A stretch of 64,000 nucleotides of DNA from Pseudomonas lini (GTDB taxonomy: Bacteria; Pseudomonadota; Gammaproteobacteria; Pseudomonadales; Pseudomonadaceae): the NCBI RefSeq assembly GCF_964063345.1, contig NZ_OZ061318.1, forward strand, positions 2,108,001-2,172,000. Direction: 5' to 3'. A program made the translations under genes and the position numbers. A model generated the notes under the pieces. It searched no databases and was not told where the DNA came from. It saw only the letters and a program-made list of their open reading frames with translations. How positions within the stretch are numbered: the first letter of the stretch is position 1; every line of letters begins with the position of its first letter. This document shows positions 58,345 through 64,000 of the stretch, in pieces.

Positions 58345-58480
58345 CATAATCGCCGGCCCAAACCGGAGCGCTTCGGTGCTAGTCGTTTGGTTTGATGGTG
58401 GCTGTGCGCGGGATACCTTCGGGTATGCCGGGTTTCCGAATGGCTCGGTCTGCGACCCCGCGTACAGCTGCCTCCTTCAA
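58345..58480 (+). ncRNA. structured RNA leader upstream of the DUF6124 gene
   Basis: An extended -10 (TGCATAAT, ending 58350) precedes an AGCGC-TTCG-type hairpin near 58366-58380. A long closing stem follows: 16 pairs between 58397-58412 and 58457-58472, including G-U pairs. Inside are ATACC-TTCG-GGTAT (58413-58426) and CCGA/TCGG (58436-58448). The whole resembles a three-way-junction RNA. Its general form recalls C4-type antisense RNAs, which I could not verify. Confidence 0.6.
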
Positions 58481-58529
58481 TCGCGTCGCAGCGATCGTGG
58501 CAGCTAAACCTTTCATTCGGAGCATCACC

Positions 58530-58907
58530 ATGTTCAAAGAAACACCGAATCCCCCAGAAACCGACGACGTTTCCCCCTACGAATCCCTCGATTCAAAAAA
58601 ACTCCACGAAGCAGCTAACCGCGCGCTCGATCACTACCTCAACCCAGCCGCCCTCAAATCACCCGCGACCCGCAAACCGAGCACGATGTATATGGTTGCG
58701 CCGGATATCAAAGACGAAGACTTGTTGGCCCATACCTGTGAATCGTTGGCCCAGGCCAGTGTGATGGCGAGTGATTTTGCGGGGTATCTGGAAGGGCCGC
58801 ACCGGCACACGGCGATGGCGATTCAACAGATCGTCATGCTGGCCGAACTGGCGGTGAACCGGATGCTGGATAACGTTGCCATACCAAAAGCTGCGCCACA
58901 CAGCTAA
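58530..58907 (+). CDS. DUF6124-family small protein
   Basis: A 125-residue soluble protein with the pattern MFKETPNPPETDDVSPYESLDSKKLHEAANRALDHYL, which I associate with the DUF6124 (formerly DUF3077-like) family common in pseudomonads. The rest is helical (AHTCESLAQASVMASDFAGYL). Function unknown. The start at 58530 follows GGAGCATC. It lies behind a structured leader and in front of a REP cluster. Confidence 0.82.
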   Translation: MFKETPNPPETDDVSPYESLDSKKLHEAANRALDHYLNPAALKSPATRKPSTMYMVAPDIKDEDLLAHTCESLAQASVMASDFAGYLEGPHRHTAMAIQQIVMLAELAVNRMLDNVAIPKAAPHS

Positions 58908-58912
58908 TCCCC

Positions 58913-59150
58913 TGTAGGAGCGAGGCTTGCCCGCGAAGGCTTTCTCACATTCGACATGGAGGTAGCCTGACACGCCGCCATCGCGGGCAAGCCTCGCTCC
59001 CACATTGAATCGTGTATATCTGCGAGAGACTGGTCGGCTGTCAGGCCGCCTTCGCGGGCAAGCCTCGCTTCTACAGTTGAATCGTGTCCATCTGCGAGAA
59101 ATTGGTCGGCTGTCAGGCCGCCTTCGCGGGCAAGCCCGCTCCCACAGTAG
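58913..59150. repeat. cluster of four REP copies with a 72-bp tandem duplication
   Basis: Four REP copies lie at about 58915, 58979, 59050 and 59122. The segments 59005-59076 and 59077-59148 are a tandem duplication with a few changes, each containing TTGAATCGTGT and one REP. Confidence 0.88.
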
Positions 59151-59176
59151 AGCGGCGTACACCCGCCCTCCCCTCA

Positions 59177-59417
59177 CCACTCAACAGGCCGAGCGTTAGC
59201 TCGCCTGCAGCTTTTGATCTTGATCCACCCGCCCCTTCGGGAGGCTGAGTGGAGGTGTTCATCTGGGGATTGGCGCGCAGCGCCGTTCGACGCAGTCGAA
59301 CCCATCGCATGTAGGTCGTAGCGAAGCAGACCGTAGGGCGATGCCCCCAGATGGATACCGGAGCGAAGGAACGCCGAGCCTTAGCGAGGGGCCGTACGCT
59401 TGGGGCGAGCGTTTTTT
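59177..59417 (+). ncRNA. candidate structured RNA ending in an intrinsic terminator
   Basis: Domain 1: CCACTCA (59177-59183) pairs with TGAGTGG (59246-59252), enclosing CAGGC-GAGC-GTTA-GCTC-GCCTG and a GCCCC-TTCG hairpin. Domain 2: a 15-bp stem (59254-59268 with 59345-59359, with G-U pairs) encloses three hairpins: GGCGC-GCA-GCGCC (59272-59284), GTTCGAC-GCA-GTCGAAC (59285-59301) and CATCGC/GCGATG (59303-59343), a four-way junction. ACGCT/AGCGT then T6 (59396-59417) looks like a terminator. No promoter is assigned. I recall similar sequences scattered in Pseudomonas genomes. Confidence 0.6.
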
Positions 59418-59497
59418 GCTTCCTTTTTTAGGCGCTTGTAAAAAAGGGAGTCGCCGTAAGGGCGAAACCATAAGCCGCCGTTACCGCAGCAACGGAT

Positions 59498-59611
59498 ATG
59501 TACACCACCAACCAAAACATGGTCGGCCCAAAGGCCGCCATCCCGACCAAACCCGCTCCCGCAAAGGACACAAAAAAACCCGGCGCCATCACTGACACCG
59601 GGTTCTTTTAA
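59498..59611 (+). CDS. possible 37-residue small ORF
   Basis: ATG 59498 opens MYTTNQNMVGPKAAIPTKPA and stops at TAA 59611. It lies behind the structured element and a CCGTT/AACGG hairpin. Its end overlaps the yajG-type terminator on the other strand. The ribosome site is poor (AACGGAT). It may be chance. Confidence 0.25.
   Translation: MYTTNQNMVGPKAAIPTKPAPAKDTKKPGAITDTGFF
59572..59608 (-). terminator. intrinsic terminator of the YajG-type gene
   Basis: On the minus strand AACCCGG and CCGGGTT pair around a 14-nt loop and are followed by T7. It lies 18 nt after the gene's stop. Confidence 0.85.
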
Positions 59612-59625
59612 CAAGCCGCAAACCG

Positions 59626-60210
59626 TTACTCGGCAAGCACCTGACCAATCGTCGGGTCCTTGAACAAGCGGGTCAACGCGTCACTCAATACATCACTGAC
59701 CAGCTTGGTATTGGTTTCCTGATTCGGCGCCATGCCAAAACGCTGATCCAGCGACGCACCGTAGCGACCGCTATAACGACGGTTGGCATTCTGCACATCC
59801 GAACGGAACGTCGCGCCAATCGTTGCCTCAGTCACATACAGGCCTTCCTTGGGCGACTGATACTTCAGCTCGGCCAGGGTCACCGTCAATTGCGGTGCAT
59901 TCAGCGCATTGGCCGTTGGGGTAAAGCCCAGCAAGCGCACGGCCGCTTCAGCCTGAGCCTGCAGCTTCGGCAGAATCTGCGCGCCCTGCACGGTGATCGC
60001 GCTGGTCTCCGGATACAGGCCACCACGAGTCCCCAGCGTTGGCGACGGACGACCGTCCACCACGCGCACCACCACCGGCTGACCACGGCCGACCGGCGCC
60101 AGCTGAGCCGTCAGCTTGGGTTCCGGGTTCAGTTGTTGCGGGCTGTGGGCGCAGCCGACGAGGGTCAAACTGGTCACAGTGATCAAACCGAACAACAGGC
60201 GTTGCAACAT
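59626..60210 (-). CDS. YajG-family outer-membrane lipoprotein
   Basis: A 194-residue lipoprotein with lipobox TLVGC (Cys near 20). The mature part has the YajG-type pattern VVVRVVDGRPSPTLGTRGG, TLAELKYQSPKEGLYVTEAT and NTKLVSDVLSDALTRLFKD. Function unknown. The start at 60210 sets the signal peptide at the N-terminus; a longer frame to 60288 is rejected. It is divergent from a small gene behind a Pho box. Confidence 0.88.
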   Translation of the reverse strand: MLQRLLFGLITVTSLTLVGCAHSPQQLNPEPKLTAQLAPVGRGQPVVVRVVDGRPSPTLGTRGGLYPETSAITVQGAQILPKLQAQAEAAVRLLGFTPTANALNAPQLTVTLAELKYQSPKEGLYVTEATIGATFRSDVQNANRRYSGRYGASLDQRFGMAPNQETNTKLVSDVLSDALTRLFKDPTIGQVLAE

Positions 60211-60329
60211 GCTCTTCTCTCCAGAAACAGGCACTAACATTACCCGCAGTATAGCGGTGCGCCACTGCGGCGAACTAGCTTCGAACAACGATTACTGAAA
60301 TCTCTGACAAACCCGGCACAGAGCGGTTC

Positions 60330-60369
60330 CTGTCACACATCTGTCATCGCCCAGACACAGGCATGTCAT
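60330..60369 (+). promoter_or_regulatory. tandem Pho box (PhoB site)
   Basis: CTGTCAC-ACAT-CTGTCAT (60330-60347) matches the 7-4-7 Pho box design. Two further units on the same 11-bp phase follow, a weak CAGACAC at 60352 and ATGTCAT at 60363. Orientation points to the small gene at 60416. The 12-mer TGTCATCGCCCA occurs twice, 22 nt apart. Confidence 0.7.
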
Positions 60370-60415
60370 CGCCCACTGGCAAGCTTCACGACAGTCACCC
60401 ACAAGGTACGTTGCC

Positions 60416-60649
60416 ATGCGTGTTCTCATCTCCCTGTTCGCGCCACGCCCACTGCATCGCTGTTTTGCCCTGCTCGACCGCGATGGCCGTTGCCAGGCAT
60501 TCAAACAGTGCAGCCTGCAGCCCATGGGCGATGGCTGGGTCGAAATCGAAGAAATCCGCCTCAACTGGCTGCACCATCCCCTACCCGCCAGCGCCCGTGT
60601 CAGCCAGCACCAGCCACGTGCTCGTGCGCAACAACTGTTGACCACCTGA
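60416..60649 (+). CDS. small protein of unknown function, probably PhoB-controlled
   Basis: A 77-residue protein (MRVLISLFAPRPLHRCFALL...) without signal peptide or clear span. The middle WVEIEEIRLNWLHHPLP is moderately conserved-looking; the tail is Ser/Gln/Arg-rich. No family recognised. AAGG lies 9 nt before the ATG. The tandem Pho box upstream suggests induction on phosphate limitation. Confidence 0.65.
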   Translation: MRVLISLFAPRPLHRCFALLDRDGRCQAFKQCSLQPMGDGWVEIEEIRLNWLHHPLPASARVSQHQPRARAQQLLTT

Positions 60650-61389
60650 CCGGACGCCTAATAAAAGTCATTAAACACGACCATTTCCCTGCGTTTCTTC
60701 GCTACAATCTCCCCCCGATTATAAGGACGTCTCCTGATCGGGCCTCGCAGCATCGTCAATGCCTCGGTATTGACACCCCCGCACCGCCCACAGAGAGCCG
60801 CCCACACAGATCGAGTGAAGCTGGCGCGCTTGCTGTTCCCTAAGCAAAAACACCACTTTTCGCGAATCTGCAGAGCTGTCATTACGCTCGGTCACTGAGC
60901 TGTTTGCCCGTTTTGCTTGTCATGTATCCCATGGCGGCATTCCATCCGGGCACGGTGCCAGGCTGGGACAGCCCTTTTTTGAGGTTCACGTCTTCAAAAG
61001 AGCGTGAAAAAAACGGGTTTTCACAACTTCACAAGAGTGTGGCGAGCAAATGAATAGTTTTGCGTCTGAACATGCACCATTAGCGTCTACAACAGCCCAA
61101 CGACACAGGACCGAGTATTCCTCGAACACCGGAGCCTGAAGCCTGTCCGCTACGGATTTGGTTGCACAAACGGATGTCTCGACCATAAGTCGAATTGCCA
61201 GCCGCGTGCCGAAATGAGTTCATGTGACTCTTGAGGCCAGGCCGCATGCATCCGTCGAAGTTGCGAAAAATTGCGAAGATTCGGACATGGCGATCCTGGC
61301 CATGGGTACCTGGGGCATCACTGACACGCCCCGGAACGCCTGGCAGCTATGCCGACAATTTGGTGCTGCAGATTTTGGAGACGCGTTAA
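60650..61389. other. long non-coding region upstream of mqo
   Basis: About 740 nt without a convincing gene. Short frames on both strands look non-coding. Visible are a T-rich segment with TTTTTTGAGG near 60975, A-rich GTGAAAAAAACGGG near 61005, and several short inverted repeats. The mqo ribosome site (TTTTGGAG, near 61372) is good. I see no known riboswitch class; it may contain a long leader. Confidence 0.5.
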
Positions 61390-62898
61390 ATGGCGCATAA
61401 CGAAGCAGTCGACGTAGTACTGGTTGGGGCCGGCATCATGAGTGCCACCCTGGCTGTACTGCTCAAAGAGCTCGACCCCGCGATCAAGCTGGAAGTCGTC
61501 GAGCTGATGGATTCCGGTGCCGCGGAGAGTTCCAATCCGTGGAACAACGCCGGTACCGGTCACGCCGGGCTGTGTGAGCTGAACTACACGCCACAGGCCG
61601 CCGACGGCACCGTCGACATCAAGAAAGCCGTGCACATCAACACCCAGTTCGAGGTGTCGAAGCAGTTCTGGTCCTACCTGACCAAGAAAGGCACCTTCGG
61701 TTCGTGCAAATCGTTCATCAGCCCGGTGCCGCACCTGAGCTTCGTGCAGGGCGACGACGGCGTCTCCTTCCTCAAGGAACGTTTCAAGACGCTGAGCAAG
61801 CACCACGCCTTCTCGGACATGGAATACACCGAAGACAAGGCCACCATGGCCGAGTGGATGCCCTTGATGATGCCGGGCCGCCCGGCTGACGAAGTCGTCG
61901 CCGCCACCCGCGTGATGAACGGCACCGACGTAAACTTCGGCGCCCTGACCAACCAATTGCTCAAGCACCTGACCAGCGCGCCTGATGCCCAGGTCAAGTA
62001 CTGCAAGCGTGTGACGGGTCTGAAGCGTAACAACGGTGGCTGGACTGTCAGCATCAAGGACGTCAACAGCGGCAATACCCGTGATGTCGATGCGAAGTTC
62101 GTGTTCCTCGGCGCTGGCGGTGCTGCACTGCCACTGTTGCAAGCTTCGGGCATCGAAGAAAGCAAAGGCTTCGGCGGTTTCCCGATCAGCGGCCAATGGC
62201 TGCGTTGCGACAACCCGGAAGTGGTCAAGCACCACCAGGCCAAGGTCTACAGCCAGGCTGCGGTAGGTTCGCCACCGATGTCCGTGCCGCACCTGGACAC
62301 CCGTGTGGTCGATGGCAAGAAGTCCCTGCTGTTCGGACCTTACGCCGGTTTCACCACCAAGTTCCTCAAGCACGGTTCGTTCATGGACCTGCCGATGTCG
62401 GTCCGCGCCGGCAACATCGGCCCGATGCTGGCCGTGGCCAAAAACAACATGGACCTGACCAAGTACCTGGTCAGCGAAGTGATGCAGTCGATGGAGCAGC
62501 GTCTGGATTCCCTGCGTCGTTTCTACCCTGAAGCGAAAGCCGAAGACTGGCGCCTGGAAGTGGCCGGCCAACGGGTGCAGATTATCAAGAAAGACCCGAA
62601 GAAAGGCGGCGTTCTGCAGTTCGGTACCGAACTGGTCGCGGCCAAGGACGGTTCACTTGCGGCCCTGCTCGGCGCATCCCCAGGCGCTTCGGTGACTGTT
62701 TCGATCATGCTTGAGCTGATCGAGAAATGTTTCCCGAACAAGGCCCATGGCGAGTGGGCTGCCAAGCTCGCGGAAATCTTCCCGGCTCGGGAAAAGGTTC
62801 TGGAAACCGACGCTGCGCTGTATCGCAAGATCAATGCGCACAACAACGTCGCGCTGGAACTGGTTGAAGCCAGTAACGAGACCGAAAGCTACGCTTGA
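61390..62898 (+). CDS. mqo: malate:quinone oxidoreductase
   Basis: A 502-residue FAD enzyme bound peripherally to the inner membrane that oxidises malate to oxaloacetate and reduces quinone, an alternative to malate dehydrogenase in the citric-acid cycle. It has the N-terminal FAD motif [20 protein letters not shown], the Mqo segment [20 protein letters not shown] and [17 protein letters not shown]. The length is standard. It is followed by a strong terminator. Position beside the PA4642-type gene suggests it is the MqoB type of P. aeruginosa. Confidence 0.95.
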   Translation: MAHNEAVDVVLVGAGIMSATLAVLLKELDPAIKLEVVELMDSGAAESSNPWNNAGTGHAGLCELNYTPQAADGTVDIKKAVHINTQFEVSKQFWSYLTKKGTFGSCKSFISPVPHLSFVQGDDGVSFLKERFKTLSKHHAFSDMEYTEDKATMAEWMPLMMPGRPADEVVAATRVMNGTDVNFGALTNQLLKHLTSAPDAQVKYCKRVTGLKRNNGGWTVSIKDVNSGNTRDVDAKFVFLGAGGAALPLLQASGIEESKGFGGFPISGQWLRCDNPEVVKHHQAKVYSQAAVGSPPMSVPHLDTRVVDGKKSLLFGPYAGFTTKFLKHGSFMDLPMSVRAGNIGPMLAVAKNNMDLTKYLVSEVMQSMEQRLDSLRRFYPEAKAEDWRLEVAGQRVQIIKKDPKKGGVLQFGTELVAAKDGSLAALLGASPGASVTVSIMLELIEKCFPNKAHGEWAAKLAEIFPAREKVLETDAALYRKINAHNNVALELVEASNETESYA

Positions 62899-62906
62899 TT
62901 CGGCCT

Positions 62907-62947
62907 AAAAAAACGCCCCGTCCTCATTGAGGGCGGGGCGTTTTTTT
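62907..62947. terminator. intrinsic terminator of mqo
   Basis: AACGCCCCG and CGGGGCGTT arms flanked by A7 and T7. Confidence 0.9.
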
Positions 62948-62967
62948 GTGTGCGGTGAAACAATCTT

Positions 62968-63080
62968 TGTGGCGAGGGAGCTTGCTCCCGCTGGGCTGCG
63001 AAGCGGCCCCGAAATTCTGCGAACGGCGCAGATTTTTGTGAGCGCTGCGCACTCAAGCGGGAGCAAGCTCCCTCGCCACA
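62968..63080. repeat. long REP doublet, second family
   Basis: TGTGGCGAGGGAGCTTGCTC and its reverse complement about 70 nt apart, between convergent genes. Confidence 0.9.
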
Positions 63081-63090
63081 AATGCCTACG

Positions 63091-63378
63091 TTAAACGCGA
63101 GCCTTGCTGATCAGCTCGATGTACTCGGCGGCGTTGCGCTGATCCTTGATCAGGGCGACGAAGTCATTACCGTGCTCATCCTTCCCATCCAGGTCATGGC
63201 CGGCTTCAACAAAGAACGTCAGAAAACGCTCGAAGTCATCGATGCGCAGGCCACGGTACGCCTTGATCAGTTTGTGCAGCGACGGTGAAGTGGCGTCGAC
63301 CGGCTCAAAATCGAGGAACAGCTTGATCTGCTCATCGCCGATCTCGTCACCAATCACTTGCTTCTTATCTTTACGCAT
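63091..63378 (-). CDS. PA4642-type small conserved protein
   Basis: A 95-residue acidic cytoplasmic protein. It starts MRKDKKQVIGDEIGDEQIKL and continues FLTFFVEAGHDLDGKDEHGNDFVALI, a helical repeat-like pattern. I associate it with the protein family named after P. aeruginosa PA4642. Function unknown. The neighbouring mqo gene matches P. aeruginosa order. Confidence 0.8.
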   Translation of the reverse strand: MRKDKKQVIGDEIGDEQIKLFLDFEPVDATSPSLHKLIKAYRGLRIDDFERFLTFFVEAGHDLDGKDEHGNDFVALIKDQRNAAEYIELISKARV

Positions 63379-63441
63379 TGCCGACTCCAGCTCGCAGACA
63401 TTTCACGGGGCGGGCAGTTTACCCCTGCGCAGGCGCCAGGC

Positions 63442-63927
63442 TCAACGCGGACGAACGCTGCCTGTGTGCAAATCGGCCCAGATATGGCCGTTGGCGTAGC
63501 TGAGGAACTGGCAATACACCGTGTCATTGCGCAACAAGTCGATCACCACCCGGTATTGGGCCAACGGGTAATAGAGGGTCAGGGTTTTGCTTTTTTCGTC
63601 GTAGATCGGCTTTTTCAGGCTTTTGCTTTCGCCATCGAAGTTGACCAATACCTGGCTGATGGTGGCGCCCTTGTTCAAGGATTTGCCCTTGAGGCGGATC
63701 AGCAATGGTGATGTAACCGGGATCGGCTGTTGGTTGGACTGACGCTGACTGCCGATCACCACCGAATACTCGGTGATCTGCAACAGTTGCTGCTGCTCGG
63801 GTTCAGCATCGCGCAGGGTCAAGTCGTCCGGGGGCAAAAACTGCGCATGCATCGGCGACGGGGCGGCGGCCAGGGGCAGGCTGACGGTCAGCAACAGGGC
63901 GGCGCAGCTGCGGATCAAAAGGCTCAT
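63442..63927 (-). CDS. small exported protein of unknown function
   Basis: A 161-residue protein with a signal peptide (LLIRSCAALLLTVSLPLAAA, cleavage near AAA-AP). The mature part is beta-rich (SVVIGSQRQSN; LTLYYPLAQYRVVIDLL), with one Cys in DTVYCQFL. No family recognised with confidence. It is probably periplasmic. The start at 63927 follows GGAGCC. It ends 63 nt before the PA4642-type gene, on the same strand. Confidence 0.75.
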   Translation of the reverse strand: MSLLIRSCAALLLTVSLPLAAAPSPMHAQFLPPDDLTLRDAEPEQQQLLQITEYSVVIGSQRQSNQQPIPVTSPLLIRLKGKSLNKGATISQVLVNFDGESKSLKKPIYDEKSKTLTLYYPLAQYRVVIDLLRNDTVYCQFLSYANGHIWADLHTGSVRPR

Positions 63928-64000
63928 GGATGGCTCCGGGGGCGGGGCCGAGCACTCTAGCATGGGTGTACGAAGATATTTCTATGGACACAGATCCCTG

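Noticed and set aside
58392..58529. Longer DUF6124 protein starting at 58392
   Set aside because: The extra residues are encoded by the structured RNA leader and the family starts at MFKETPNPPE.
60658..60882. Minus-strand 74-codon frame upstream of mqo
   Set aside because: No ribosome site, no family resemblance, poor composition.

Overview
The window is a stretch of chromosome from a Pseudomonas of the P. fluorescens lineage. This is inferred from three things: gene content and order matching blocks known from P. aeruginosa (aap-esterase-rhlB-dauBAR; sspBA-petABC-rpsI/rplM-zapE-trpS; mqo with its small neighbours), high-GC codon use, and many REP palindromes of the two kinds typical of that group (GTGGGAGCGGGCTTGCCCGC and TGGCGAGGGAGCTTGCTCCCGC). 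I see no rRNA, tRNA, CRISPR, intact insertion sequence or prophage.

Layout. 1-4.4 kb: the amino-acid ABC transporter aapJQMP on the minus strand. 4.7-11.1 kb: an esterase, RNA helicase rhlB, the D-arginine catabolic set dauB-dauA-dauR and a facing periplasmic amino-acid binding protein. A shared dyad motif lies upstream of dauB and of the binding-protein gene. 11.2-14.1 kb: NO-detoxifying flavohemoglobin and its divergent sigma-54 activator. 14.3-18.6 kb: CheV, an acetyltransferase, small proteins and a binding-protein/RidA fusion. 18.9-23.9 kb: SspA/SspB, the cytochrome bc1 operon, and ribosomal proteins S9 and L13. 24-33.4 kb: oxidoreductase, acyl-CoA dehydrogenase, GlxA-type regulator, ZapE, TrpS, hydrolase, ZapG, OmpA-type lipoprotein and a metallo-hydrolase. 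33.6-38.6 kb: a giant RTX protein with a serralysin-like protease domain and three nearly identical 1053-bp internal repeats. 38.7-47.1 kb: a MalT-type LuxR regulator with DUF1329, DUF1302 and acyl-CoA ligase genes, probably for uptake or activation of medium-chain acyl compounds. 47.5-57.8 kb: exporter, dehydrogenase, RsmC-like methyltransferase, a Mn2+-riboswitch-controlled GDT1 transporter, M48 lipoprotein protease, chemoreceptor, YedK, two small proteins and an acyltransferase. 58-64 kb: a DUF6124 gene behind a structured RNA leader, a highly structured RNA-like element ending in an intrinsic terminator, a YajG-type lipoprotein, a small gene behind a tandem Pho box, malate:quinone oxidoreductase and two small genes.

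The most interesting non-coding signals, in my reading, are the multi-branched RNA-like element at 59177-59417, the leader at 58397-58472, the Pho box array at 60330-60369, the dau operator pair (7074-7099 and 11067-11082) and the riboswitch expression platform at 50708-50773. The most interesting proteins are the binding-protein/RidA fusion (17097-18239) and the repeat-expanded RTX metalloprotease-like protein (33604-38586). All function calls come from reading translations and motifs; no database search was run.
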